Source: Burkholderia sp. WSM2232 (GTDB lineage: Bacteria > Pseudomonadota > Gammaproteobacteria > Burkholderiales > Burkholderiaceae). Taken from it: a stretch of DNA of 64,000 bases. The notes beneath the pieces were generated by a model, which worked only from the letters and a program-made list of their open reading frames with translations, was not told the origin of the DNA and ran no database searches. Position numbers and translations under genes: made by a program. Location of the stretch: NCBI RefSeq assembly GCF_000472545.1, contig NZ_AWZV01000005.1, positions 62,001 through 126,000 on the forward strand, given 5' to 3'. Positions 25,913 through 34,852 of the stretch are shown here, in pieces. The stretch's first letter is position 1; the number at the start of each line of letters is the position of its first letter.

Positions 25913-26442
25913 ACGACAGGCGTCTCCTTGCCCGCGTGGCGGCGTGTTTCGGTCCACGCATCGAGCAGCGGACGCGCCTCTTTTCTATACGTGGCGAGCG
26001 TTTGCGCCGGTGCGACGGGAACCGTCAATTCGAGGCGGAAACCGTTGGGGTCGAAGAAGTAGATGGAGCGCACAAAATGATGATCGGTGACGCCCAGCAC
26101 CTCGATGCCGTGATCGGCCAGACGCTGTTTCATCGTTTCGAGCGCGTCCACGCTGGCGACGCGCAACGCGATATGGTTGACCCACGGCGGCGTGTTCGGC
26201 GAGGGCTCTGCGGCCGTGTCGTCGCCGAGATCGAAGAAGGCAATGTAGGAGCCGTCGGCCATTTCGAAGAACAGGTGCACGTACGGGCAGTATTCGCCCG
26301 TGCTCGGCACGCGGTCGAGGCGGATCACATGGACGAGCGGCAAACCGAGAATGTCTTCGTAGAAATGGCGCGTTTCTTCGGCATTGCGGCAGCGCCACGC
26401 GAAGTGGTGCAGGCCGAGCACCTGCGGCAGGGTTTGGGGCAT
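25909..26442 (-). CDS. VOC-superfamily protein, possible ring-cleavage dioxygenase
   Basis: 177 aa from the ATG at 26442. Two beta-alpha-beta-beta-beta VOC modules with the metal ligands expected for this superfamily: His in LHHFAW (12/13), His in WVNHIALRV and Glu in FRLELTVP. The family includes glyoxalase I, type I extradiol dioxygenases and others. Placed between a flavin monooxygenase and a fumarylacetoacetase, it could be a single-domain dioxygenase opening a hydroquinone-like ring, but an isomerase or hydrolase role is also open. Gene overlaps the next one by four bases. Confidence 0.75.
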   Translation of the reverse strand: MPQTLPQVLGLHHFAWRCRNAEETRHFYEDILGLPLVHVIRLDRVPSTGEYCPYVHLFFEMADGSYIAFFDLGDDTAAEPSPNTPPWVNHIALRVASVDALETMKQRLADHGIEVLGVTDHHFVRSIYFFDPNGFRLELTVPVAPAQTLATYRKEARPLLDAWTETRRHAGKETPVV

Positions 26443-26483
26443 GCTGTGTCTCCTTGATGCGCGAGCGGATCGGGCAGGCGCGC

Positions 26484-27671
26484 TCAGATTTCGACTGCGT
26501 CGACGTCGTATTCGAACAGCCAGTTGTAGCGCTCTTTGACCCGCTCTTCGTTCCACTCCCGATCGACGTATTCAGCTGCGCCTTCGGCGTGCGCGAGCGC
26601 GGGATTGTGAAAGCGTTTGGTGTTGGCCGCCGAGCCGCGCACGATGCGCGAGGTGCGCTCGAGGCGCAACGCCTCGTAACGTTCGAGGGCGCGCGGCATG
26701 TCGTTCTCGTAACGCGCAAGGCAGCGTGCGATCAGATAGCCGTCTTCGAGCGCCATGCCGGCGCCTTGCGCCAGGAACGGCAACGTGGGGTGGCATGCGT
26801 CGCCGAGCAGCGTGGCGTTGCCGGAGCTCCAGCGCGCCATCGGCTCGCGGATCATGAGCGCCCATTTGTACGGCACGTCGATCGCGGAGATCATCGTGCG
26901 TACGTCTTCGTGCCAGCCCTCGAAATCGGCGAGGCATTCTTCGATGGTGCCGCGTTCGGACCATGATTCGACCTGCCAGCCGTCGCGCTCGACTGCACCG
27001 ACGAAGTTGATCAGCTGGTGGCCGCGCAGCGGATAATGAATCACATGCGCGCCGGGGCCGACCCAGTTGGTGCCGTACGCCGTGCGCATATGCTCGGGCA
27101 GTTTCGTGGCGTCGATCACGCCGCGCCAGGCCATCACGCCGGAATAAACAGGCTCGTCCGCGCCGAACAGAGCGCGCCGCACGCGCGAGTGCACGCCGTC
27201 TGCACCGATCAGCAGGTCCGCTTCGAACGTGGCGCCCGAAGTGGTTTGCACTTCGACCTTGCCGTCGTTCTGCACAATCGACTCGACCTTGTGATCGAGC
27301 CTGATCGCGTCAGCGCGAAAAGCGCGCACTGCGTCGACGAGCGCCTGGTGGAGGTCGGCGCGATGCACGGTCAGATAGGGAAACCCGAATACTTCACGCG
27401 ATGCCGCGCCGAGATCGAAGAGCGGCCACGTTTGACCGCTGTTCCAGAGTCGCACGCGCTTGCCGGGCGGCTCGCACGCAAGGCCTTCCAGGCGCTTGCC
27501 GACGCCGATGCGGTACAGCACGCGCGTGGCGTTCGGGCTCAACTGCACGCCGGCGCCGATCTCCCCGAGCGCTTTTGCCTGTTCAAGAATGGTGACGTCG
27601 AAGCCTTGTCTGAGCAACGCGGCGCCCGCCGTCAGGCCGCCGATTCCGGCCCCTGCAATGACGATTTTCAT
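26484..27671 (-). CDS. FAD-dependent aromatic monooxygenase (group A, salicylate/3-hydroxybenzoate hydroxylase-like)
   Basis: 395 aa. N-terminal dinucleotide-binding GAGIGGLTAG at residues 7-16, the DG motif GADGVHSRVR, and the FAD motif GDACHPTLPFLAQGAGMALEDG (in two parts around residue 290). These three motifs define class A flavoprotein hydroxylases, which use NAD(P)H and O2 to hydroxylate phenols or hydroxy-heteroaromatics, sometimes with decarboxylation. It is the first gene of the long operon, 183 bp after the ubiX gene, with a palindrome and a repeated motif in its promoter gap. The substrate is not determined; it probably acts after the molybdenum hydroxylase or UbiD step. Confidence 0.87.
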   Translation of the reverse strand: MKIVIAGAGIGGLTAGAALLRQGFDVTILEQAKALGEIGAGVQLSPNATRVLYRIGVGKRLEGLACEPPGKRVRLWNSGQTWPLFDLGAASREVFGFPYLTVHRADLHQALVDAVRAFRADAIRLDHKVESIVQNDGKVEVQTTSGATFEADLLIGADGVHSRVRRALFGADEPVYSGVMAWRGVIDATKLPEHMRTAYGTNWVGPGAHVIHYPLRGHQLINFVGAVERDGWQVESWSERGTIEECLADFEGWHEDVRTMISAIDVPYKWALMIREPMARWSSGNATLLGDACHPTLPFLAQGAGMALEDGYLIARCLARYENDMPRALERYEALRLERTSRIVRGSAANTKRFHNPALAHAEGAAEYVDREWNEERVKERYNWLFEYDVDAVEI

Positions 27672-27716
27672 TCGATCTTTCGACCTCTTTCGTAATGACG
27701 TTTCTCTTATCGAGAA

Positions 27717-27740
27717 GATTTATCAATTGATCGATAAATC
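27717..27740. promoter_or_regulatory. Palindromic operator candidate in front of the aromatic operon
   Basis: Arms GATTTATC (27717-27724) and GATAAATC (27733-27740) flank eight bases. The right part, ATTGATCGATAAA at 27726-27738, recurs as ATTGATTGATAAA at 28567-28579 between ubiX and the porin gene. The site is 46 bp before the monooxygenase start. It lies in a markedly AT-rich patch and could bind the LysR protein encoded at the operon end, or another regulator. Confidence 0.5.
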
Positions 27741-27854
27741 TTTTAAATAGGGTTCTGCGTTGGAACAGAACCACTTTAAAGCAACGTCAGTTTCTATAGA
27801 AGCAAAAGAATCCGAATGGTTTATCAGGCTATTTTATTAATGCGCGGATTAATC

Positions 27855-28433
27855 TCACATGCCCCAGCGGTGCACCACCGGAGAGTCGATATCGAACAGA
27901 TCGAGCACGCGCCCGAGCGTGTGATCGACCATGTCATCGAGCGATTCGGGGTTCGCGTAGAATGCGGGCACCGGCGGATAGACGATTGCACCGGCTTCCG
28001 TGACGCTCGTCATGCTGCGCAGGTGGCCGAGATGCAGGGGCGTTTCGCGCACCATCAGCACGAGGCGGCGGCGCTCCTTGAGCGTCACGTCGGCCGCGCG
28101 CGAGAGCAGCCCGCCCGTCACGCCGGTGGCGATTTCGGAGAGCGTGCGGATCGAGCAGGGCGCGACGATCATGCCCATTACGGGGAACGATCCGCTTGAA
28201 ATGGCTGCGCCAATGTCCGTGTTCGGGTAGGTCACAGTGGCGAGCGCGCGCACCTCGGCCACGCTATGCTGCGACTCGTGCGCGAGCGTAACCTGCGCGG
28301 AGCGGCTCATCACCAGATGCGACTCGATGTCGAGCTGTCTGAGCAACTGCAGCAGCCGCACGCCATAGACGACGCCCGAAGCGCCGCTGATGCCCACGAT
28401 CATGCGCCGGGGCCGGACTGCGCTGAAATGCAT
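27855..28433 (-). CDS. UbiX-family flavin prenyltransferase
   Basis: 192 aa with ATG seven bases after GGAG. The N-terminal flavin/dimethylallyl-phosphate binding segment MIVGISGASGVVYGVRLLQ and the later VVAPCSIRTLSEIATGVTGGLLSRAADVTLKERRRLVLMVRETPLH block (in two parts) are diagnostic for UbiX/Pad1. It attaches a prenyl group to FMN to make the cofactor for UbiD. The dedicated copy here supplies the UbiD enzyme at 17158-18723. Its promoter region is shared with the divergent porin gene. Confidence 0.92.
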   Translation of the reverse strand: MHFSAVRPRRMIVGISGASGVVYGVRLLQLLRQLDIESHLVMSRSAQVTLAHESQHSVAEVRALATVTYPNTDIGAAISSGSFPVMGMIVAPCSIRTLSEIATGVTGGLLSRAADVTLKERRRLVLMVRETPLHLGHLRSMTSVTEAGAIVYPPVPAFYANPESLDDMVDHTLGRVLDLFDIDSPVVHRWGM

Positions 28434-28727
28434 TCGTGGTCTCCGTTTAAACGTAACTGGTTTTTGACGTGGCGGATGTTAGCACGCGAATTCCGGCTTT
28501 CGAATAAGTTATCGGCATTTCCGAAATTAATGGGTAAATACCCTGATGGAGTATTCGGAATGTTCGATTGATTGATAAAAAAATCGCGATTCAAAGCGCG
28601 AAATGAAGTGGTTAAACTCTGTCGGCATCGCACTCGTGGAACGTCGAAGAACGGGCCGCACAGGCAGCGCGATGCACGAAGCCGGCGCCGCGAGCGACCG
28701 GCCAACGACATAAAAACCTGGAGACAT
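28434..28727. other. Divergent intergenic region ubiX / porin
   Basis: About 290 bp, AT-rich in the middle (28490-28600), with no gene. It contains ATTGATTGATAAA at 28567-28579, twin of the motif in front of the monooxygenase gene, so a common regulator may act on both. Confidence 0.45.
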
Positions 28728-29819
28728 GTGTTGAAAACTCGTTTGCTCGTCGGCGGTTGCGCCGCGATTCTGGCTGGCCCGGCGTTGGCGCAGTCTTCTG
28801 TGACGCTATACGGCAGTATCGATGTGGGCGTCGACTTCGTTTCGAACACGCAGGGCAAGCATCTGATCCAGGAATCGTCGGGCAAGCGCCAGCCCGATCG
28901 CTGGGGCCTGTTGATCAAGGAGAACCTGGGCGGCGGCAACACGGCGTTCGCGCGGCTCGAATCCGGCTTCGTGACCAACACGGGCGCGCAGATCAACCCG
29001 ACCAGCTTCTTCAACCGGGAGTCGTACGTGGGCCTCGCGAACGACCGCTGGGGCTCGCTTAGCTTCGGCAACATCAACGACTATATCTACCAGTACGTAG
29101 GCCGCCTGAACAATTCGATTCCTGGCATCTCGTCGTTCTATACGCCAGGCAATCTCGACGGCCTCGCGAACAACCACGCGCTCAACAGCTCGGTGAAGTA
29201 CGAGACGGCCAGCTTTCACGGTATCCAGGCAGGCGTGATGGACTCATTCGGCAATCAGCCCGGAAACTTCAGCGCGGGCCGCCAGTACAGCCTGGGCGCG
29301 CAGTACACGGGCGGACCGGTGAGGCTCGGCATTGCGTACACCATGTCCCACAATCGCACGGCGGACATCTTCGGCACCTTCAGCCTGCGCTCGCTACTCG
29401 GCCAGCCGCTGAAACAGGGCACGATGTTCAACGCGGACCGCTACAGCACACTCGCCGCGGGTGGTTCGGTCCAGATTGGAGACTTCTCGCCGCACGCCAC
29501 GTATTCGGGCGTGAAGTTGGAGAACAGCAGAGGCTCGGCGACGCTGAACAATTATCAGGCGGGCGTGAACATCAATCTGGGCGGCAAGGTTTTCTACGTG
29601 CTCGGCCTTTCGTGGGATCACTCGCTGTTTCAGGGCCTGACGATCAACCAGTACAACGTGTTTCTAACCGATTACCTCTCGAAGAGCACGCAGGTCTACG
29701 CGGGTGTCGGCCTGCAGCGCGCCGCCGGAAACGGTGCGCGCGCCGCGCAGTTCGGCTATCAGCCTTCTTCGAGCGGCAGCCAGACGATCGCGCGGGTCGG
29801 TGTCAATCATATGTTCTGA
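28728..29819 (+). CDS. Burkholderia-type outer-membrane porin
   Basis: About 363 aa starting at GTG 28728 or TTG 28731; GGAG at 28720-28723 fits both and no ATG in frame is near. Signal peptide LKTRLLVGGCAAILAGPALAQ, then SSVTLYGSIDVGVDF, the hallmark start of the neisserial/Burkholderia trimeric porin (Gram-negative porin 4) family. The protein ends with an aromatic residue (VNHMF), needed for beta-barrel assembly. It lies divergent from ubiX and upstream of an aromatic acid transporter, so it probably admits the pathway substrate through the outer membrane. Confidence 0.9.
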   Translation: MLKTRLLVGGCAAILAGPALAQSSVTLYGSIDVGVDFVSNTQGKHLIQESSGKRQPDRWGLLIKENLGGGNTAFARLESGFVTNTGAQINPTSFFNRESYVGLANDRWGSLSFGNINDYIYQYVGRLNNSIPGISSFYTPGNLDGLANNHALNSSVKYETASFHGIQAGVMDSFGNQPGNFSAGRQYSLGAQYTGGPVRLGIAYTMSHNRTADIFGTFSLRSLLGQPLKQGTMFNADRYSTLAAGGSVQIGDFSPHATYSGVKLENSRGSATLNNYQAGVNINLGGKVFYVLGLSWDHSLFQGLTINQYNVFLTDYLSKSTQVYAGVGLQRAAGNGARAAQFGYQPSSSGSQTIARVGVNHMF

Positions 29820-30050
29820 GGAAGCGGAGGTGCCATGCGCGCGATGCAATGAGAATGTAAAGCAGCGAAAGCAAACGGATTGTTCAGCTATTTCGATCTC
29901 TTCATCGCAATTTTTTGATTGAGCCGCGCGGGGCCGCCTCTTATATTGTGGCTCCGGCCGTGGCGCCGCCGTGAATGATATCGAGGAGCAACAGCGCGAG
30001 CGGGCACGCCACGGTGGCGGGCTCGTGCACGCGGGGTCAATAGGATACAC

Positions 30051-31448
30051 ATGCAAGCAGACCGGACTTTCAACATCGCGACACTAGTAGAAGAGCAGAA
30101 GACGGGACGCTTTGCCGTCGGCCTGCTGTTCTGGTGTTTCCTGATCATGCTGATGGACGGCTACGATCAAACCGCCGTTTCGTTCGCGGCGCCCGCCATC
30201 ATCAAGGACTGGCATGTCGCGCGCGGCGGCTTCGGGCCGGTGTTCGGCGCGGGCCTGTTCGGCACGCTGGTCGGCTCGTTCATTTTCGGCTATCTGGGCG
30301 ACCGGCTCGGGCGCAAGAAGGCCATCGTCATCGGCAGTCTGTTTTTTGGCCTGCTGACCTACGCTTCGGTGTGGGCGACCTCGCTACAGCAACTGATGCT
30401 ACTGCGTTTTCTGGCCGGCATCGGCATGGGCGGCGTGGTGCCGAACTCGGTTGCACTGGTTGCCGAATACGCACCCAGGCGACTGCGCGCGACGTGGGTC
30501 ACTCTGATGTTTTCCGGATTTTCGATTGGCGCAGGCTCGGGCGGGCTGGTTTCATCGGCGCTCATTCACCGCTTCGGCTGGCCTGTGATGTTCGTGGTGG
30601 GCGGCTGCGGTTCGCTGCTCGTCGCAGTGCTGCTGATCTTCACGTTGCCGGAGTCCGCCAAGCTGCTCGTAATACATCAGCGCGATCCGCACATGCTGCG
30701 CCGTCTCATGATGCGTCTGCGCCCCGATCTGAACCTTCCCGCCGACGCGCAGTTCGTCGCGGGCGAGGTGCGCGACAAGCAGCGCTTCGTGCTGAAACTG
30801 ATCTTCTCCGACGGCCTCGCGGCCATCACGCCGTTGCTCTGGATCGTGTTCATTGCGAATTCCATGGCGCTTTATTTCCTGCAAAACTGGTTGCCCATTC
30901 TGATGGAAGGCATGGGCGTCGATCCGCGCGGCGCAGGGCTTATCACGATGATGTTCTCGGTGGGCGGAGTGCTCGGCGGTCTGATCCTGTGCCGCTTCGT
31001 CGACCGGCATGGTGTGCTCGCCATCATTTCCCTGCCGGTTATCGGCTTTCCCGTTGTCGCGCTGCTCGGTCATGGTTCATCGCAAACCTGGCTCATGCTC
31101 GCCGTATTCGCCGCGGGTTTTTGCGTGGTTGGCGCGCAATACGGACTGTATGCGGTGGCCGGCATGATCTATCCGACCTCGTTCCGCTCGGCGGGCGTGG
31201 GCAGCGCCATATCGGTCGGCAAGATCGGCTCCGTGTCGGGGCCAGTGATCGGCGGGCTGCTGCTGTCCATGCATCTGCCGATCACGCAGCTTTTTTACGC
31301 GGCTTCGCTGCTGTTCGTGATAGCCGCCGTGTTCTCGACGGTGCTCGCGCTGCTTTATCGAGCCCGCTTCGGCGACGCCAATGCGCAGGTCACGGCGCCG
31401 GAACCGTCCGCTGACGCGCTGCGGCGCTCCATGCTTCACGACTCGTAA
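30051..31448 (+). CDS. MFS aromatic acid:H+ symporter (AAHS family), copy 1
   Basis: 465 aa, twelve predicted membrane helices. Diagnostic AAHS motif DGYDQ at about residues 36-40 in helix 1, followed by the MFS loop 2-3 motif GYLGDRLGRKKA, and RFLAGIGMGGVVPN in helix 4. PcaK, BenK and VanK belong to this family and import aromatic carboxylates with protons. AGGA precedes the ATG. Lying next to the porin and the ring-degradation operon, it is probably the inner-membrane importer for its substrate. A close paralogue is encoded at 33345-34691. Confidence 0.88.
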   Translation: MQADRTFNIATLVEEQKTGRFAVGLLFWCFLIMLMDGYDQTAVSFAAPAIIKDWHVARGGFGPVFGAGLFGTLVGSFIFGYLGDRLGRKKAIVIGSLFFGLLTYASVWATSLQQLMLLRFLAGIGMGGVVPNSVALVAEYAPRRLRATWVTLMFSGFSIGAGSGGLVSSALIHRFGWPVMFVVGGCGSLLVAVLLIFTLPESAKLLVIHQRDPHMLRRLMMRLRPDLNLPADAQFVAGEVRDKQRFVLKLIFSDGLAAITPLLWIVFIANSMALYFLQNWLPILMEGMGVDPRGAGLITMMFSVGGVLGGLILCRFVDRHGVLAIISLPVIGFPVVALLGHGSSQTWLMLAVFAAGFCVVGAQYGLYAVAGMIYPTSFRSAGVGSAISVGKIGSVSGPVIGGLLLSMHLPITQLFYAASLLFVIAAVFSTVLALLYRARFGDANAQVTAPEPSADALRRSMLHDS

Positions 31449-31606
31449 CAGCTTCTCCTGCTTCTTGCCGCCGCCGCGATGCATGTAACGCGGCGCGGCA
31501 CTCGTGCCGAACTGCAATCTAGGTTTGCCATTTAGTTCGGATACCTTACCGTTGACGCAGCGCGCGCTTTTGCCCTTGCTCCCGACCATGCTTTCAGGCC
31601 CACGCC

Positions 31607-33235
31607 ATGACGCCTCATTTTGCTTCGACCATGCCCGATTCCCGTAACACTGCTTTCGCGCGGCAGGCCGTCGCGCGCGTCGCGCGTGCTAAAACGATGT
31701 CTCTTCAGGCGCGACTTGCGCTGACAATCGCGCTACTCGCGGCGCTGATGTGCGGCATCGGTGCGCTGGGTCTTGCGGGGGCGTGGCGCGCCAATCGCGC
31801 GAACCGGGACACCTATGAGAACAAGCTGACCGCGGCTGTGCATATCGGCAACGCTGAACTGCTGATTGGGCGCACACGGCTCGTGCTAGGTGGCGCAATG
31901 GCGCAGCCCGAAGGCCCGCGCGCCCAGGAGCAGATCGCGCATGCAAGCGACTTTTTTCAGCGCTCAGACGAGGAGTGGCGCGCTTTCGTCAACCAGCCGC
32001 ATGAGGCTGGCGAAGCGCCGCTGATCGAAGCGGCGAGCCAGCGGCGCGCCGCGATGCGCGAGGCGATGCGCGCCTTTATCGACGCACTCAAGGCGCAGGA
32101 CCGCGAGGCCGCGCAACACATCGGGACGGTGCAACTGAGCCCGCTCTTCAACGCAATGAGCAGCGCGAACGACGAGTTAAAGCGCACGCTTTATGCAAAC
32201 GCAAAGCGCAGCTACGAAGACGCCGAACGTTACTTCTACCGGTTCTTCGCGGCATCGGCCGCGATGATCGCGTTCGGCGTCGCGGCGGCGGGATGGAGCT
32301 GGATCTCGCTGCGACGCGCGATCATGACGCCGCTGAACGAGGCGCTGACGCATTTCGAGGCCATCGCGGCGGGCGACCTGCAACGTAACATCGCGCAGGT
32401 GCGCAACGACGAGATGGGGCAACTGCTCGACGGCCTGCGCAATATGCAGTCGCGCCTCGCGCATACCGTCAGCGCGGTGCGGGCGAGCAGCCAGTCGATT
32501 AGCGCTGCGACTGCAGAGATCGCTGCGGGCACACTCGATCTGTCGTCGCGCACGGAGGAGCAGGCGGCCTCGCTGGAACAAACCGCTGCAAGCATGACGG
32601 AACTGACCGGCACGGTACGACAGAACGCCACCCGCGCGCAGCAGGCGCACACCATTGCCGGCGAGGCGTCCTCTGCGGCGAACGACAGCAACAGCGCCAT
32701 CGGGCGCGTGAGCGACACGATGGCGCGCATCGAATCGAGCGCGCGCAAGATTGCAGACATCACCGGCATTATCGAAGGAATCGCCTTTCAAACCAATATT
32801 CTCGCGCTCAACGCAGCGGTCGAAGCGGCGCGTGCCGGCACGCACGGCCGCGGCTTTGCCGTGGTGGCCGCCGAGGTGCGCTCGCTCGCGCAGCATGCGT
32901 CGACGGCAGCAAAGGAAATTGGCGAGCTGGTGAGCGATGCGGTGGCCGCGGCTTCGGATGGCACCGCGATGGTCGACCAGGCGGAACAGTCGATTGGCAA
33001 CATTCTCGAGGCTGCGCGGCGTTTCGCGGACATGATGGGCAGCATCGTATCGTCCGCCGAAGAACAGCGCGCGGGTATCGAACAGATCGACGCCGCAGTC
33101 ACGCTGATGGATTCGATCACCCAGCAGAACGCCGCGCTGGTGGAGGAGGCGAGCGCCGCTGCGCAGGCACTCGATCAGCAATCGCGTGAACTGGAACAGC
33201 AGGTGGCCAGCTTCCGCGTCGCGCCTTCGGAGTAG
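31607..33235 (+). CDS. Methyl-accepting chemotaxis protein
   Basis: 542 aa. Helix 1 at about residues 36-58, a periplasmic four-helix-bundle (Tar-like) sensor to about 205, helix 2 at 210-235, HAMP domain, and the signalling domain with the highly conserved hairpin tip [24 protein letters not shown] at about 386-409 (split: [14 protein letters not shown] / AAVEAARAG). It senses a periplasmic ligand and controls swimming through CheA/CheW. Located between two AAHS aromatic acid transporters, so it likely mediates chemotaxis to the same aromatic acid. Start could also be the internal ATG at 31697. Confidence 0.9.
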   Translation: MTPHFASTMPDSRNTAFARQAVARVARAKTMSLQARLALTIALLAALMCGIGALGLAGAWRANRANRDTYENKLTAAVHIGNAELLIGRTRLVLGGAMAQPEGPRAQEQIAHASDFFQRSDEEWRAFVNQPHEAGEAPLIEAASQRRAAMREAMRAFIDALKAQDREAAQHIGTVQLSPLFNAMSSANDELKRTLYANAKRSYEDAERYFYRFFAASAAMIAFGVAAAGWSWISLRRAIMTPLNEALTHFEAIAAGDLQRNIAQVRNDEMGQLLDGLRNMQSRLAHTVSAVRASSQSISAATAEIAAGTLDLSSRTEEQAASLEQTAASMTELTGTVRQNATRAQQAHTIAGEASSAANDSNSAIGRVSDTMARIESSARKIADITGIIEGIAFQTNILALNAAVEAARAGTHGRGFAVVAAEVRSLAQHASTAAKEIGELVSDAVAAASDGTAMVDQAEQSIGNILEAARRFADMMGSIVSSAEEQRAGIEQIDAAVTLMDSITQQNAALVEEASAAAQALDQQSRELEQQVASFRVAPSE

Positions 33236-33344
33236 CTGCTGGCAGTCGTTGAAACGCATCACTACAAGAACACGAACGGAGACACGACATGCAACAACAC
33301 GCGCGCACACTCAACCGACCATGCAAGGCATGCGGAGGCCGCCG

Positions 33345-34691
33345 ATGAATACCATCGACGTCTCCGCGCTGATCGAGCGGCAGCGGCTTCGTGGTTTTGC
33401 GCTCTGGCTGATCGTCTGGTGTTTCCTGATCGTGCTGATCGACGGCTACGACCAGGTCGCGGCCGCGTTTGCCGCGCCCGCGCTAATGCGTGCATGGCAT
33501 ACGAACGCGGCCGGCTTCGGGCGCGTGTTCGGCGTAGGACTTGCGGGTGTGCTCGTGGGCTCGCTCCTGCTCGGTTTCGCCGGAGACCGCTTCGGCAGAC
33601 GCAGAACCATCATCTACGGCTCGCTCTGGTTCGGTGTTCTGACGTGGCTGTGCAGCTATGCAAGCTCGCTCGAGCAGCTTACGCTACTGCGTTTCCTGGC
33701 CGGCATCGGCATGGGCGGGGTGGTGCCCAACACCGTCGCACTCGTTTCCGAATATGCGCCGGCCGCACGGCGCGCCACATGGATCACGCTGATGTTTTCC
33801 GGTTTTTCGATTGGCGCGGGCGGCGGTGGGGCGGTCGCGTCATGGTTGTTGCCGCGTTACGGCTGGCCCGTGCTGTTCACGGTGGGCGGGGCGGCTGCCG
33901 TGGCAATCGCGCTTGCTTCGTTTGCGTTGCTGCCGGAATCAGTACGCTTTCTGATCATGAACGGACGTGACGCGCACGAAATACGCCGGATCGCGGCACG
34001 CCTCGGCGCGAGCGACGCAACCGAGACCGCGCGCTATGTCATCGACGACGAGCCCAGCGTGCGCGCGCGGCCGAGCGCGCTATTCCAGCAGGGTCTTGCT
34101 CAGGTTACGCCGCTGCTGTGGGCGCTTTTCGTTCTGAACTCGCTCGCGCTGCACTTTCTGCAGAACTGGCTGCCGATTCTGTTCAGCATGGGCACGCTCG
34201 AACCCGCGCGTGCCGCGCAGGCGGCGATGATGTTTCCCGTGGGCGGAACGGTCGGCGCGCTGGTATTGAGTCGTTTCGTGGATCGTTACGGCGTTCGCGT
34301 GCTGCTGTTTCTTGCGGTGAGCGGCTGCCCGATCGCCGCCTCGCTCGGCATGCCGATGTCGACCGTTGCTCTTTTTGCTGCCGTGTTTGCCAGCGGCGTG
34401 TGCGTGATCGGCAGTCAGTTCGCGTTGTATGCGGTCTCAGGCATGATCTATCCGACGCGCCTTCGCTCTACCGGCGTGGGCTCGGCGATCGGCATCGGCA
34501 AGCTCGGCTCGGTGGCAGGGACTGTGCTGGGCGGTGTGCTGCTTTCGATGCAGCTCTCGATTGGGGCGCTTTTCTCGTTCGTGGCTACGGTGCTTGTGGC
34601 GATTGCGCTGCTCGCCGCGTGGTTTGGTGTCGTCCAGCGTGGCAGGCGCCGCGCGGCGAGCGGAGCCCGGGTTCAGGGTGCAGTGGAATGA
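33345..34691 (+). CDS. MFS aromatic acid:H+ symporter (AAHS family), copy 2
   Basis: 448 aa from the ATG at 33345, six bases after GGAGG. Same features as the copy at 30051: DGYDQV in helix 1, FAGDRFGRRRT loop, RFLAGIGMGGVVPNTVALVSEYAP, and the C-terminal half with YAVSGMIYPTRLRSTGVGSAIGIGKLGS (in parts). The two proteins are clearly paralogous over their whole length, and enclose the chemoreceptor gene. They may carry different aromatic acids or import and export of the same one. Confidence 0.87.
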   Translation: MNTIDVSALIERQRLRGFALWLIVWCFLIVLIDGYDQVAAAFAAPALMRAWHTNAAGFGRVFGVGLAGVLVGSLLLGFAGDRFGRRRTIIYGSLWFGVLTWLCSYASSLEQLTLLRFLAGIGMGGVVPNTVALVSEYAPAARRATWITLMFSGFSIGAGGGGAVASWLLPRYGWPVLFTVGGAAAVAIALASFALLPESVRFLIMNGRDAHEIRRIAARLGASDATETARYVIDDEPSVRARPSALFQQGLAQVTPLLWALFVLNSLALHFLQNWLPILFSMGTLEPARAAQAAMMFPVGGTVGALVLSRFVDRYGVRVLLFLAVSGCPIAASLGMPMSTVALFAAVFASGVCVIGSQFALYAVSGMIYPTRLRSTGVGSAIGIGKLGSVAGTVLGGVLLSMQLSIGALFSFVATVLVAIALLAAWFGVVQRGRRRAASGARVQGAVE

Positions 34692-34852
34692 GGGGTGATG
34701 TGGTGGGAATGGCGGGGCGGGCGGTCAGCAATGGCATGAGGTGTAGGTCATGACGCTCTCACATTGCAGCGGGAGATGGTCCTGCCCGCCTTGACCAACT
34801 GCCTGCTGCGAAGGCGCGTTCGAGTACGCAAATCGAGGCGCCCTCGAAGCAC

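Noticed and set aside
31473..31494. GC-rich hairpin after the first AAHS transporter gene as terminator
   Set aside because: The six-base stem GCCGCG/CGCGGC has no following T-run, so an intrinsic terminator is not supported.
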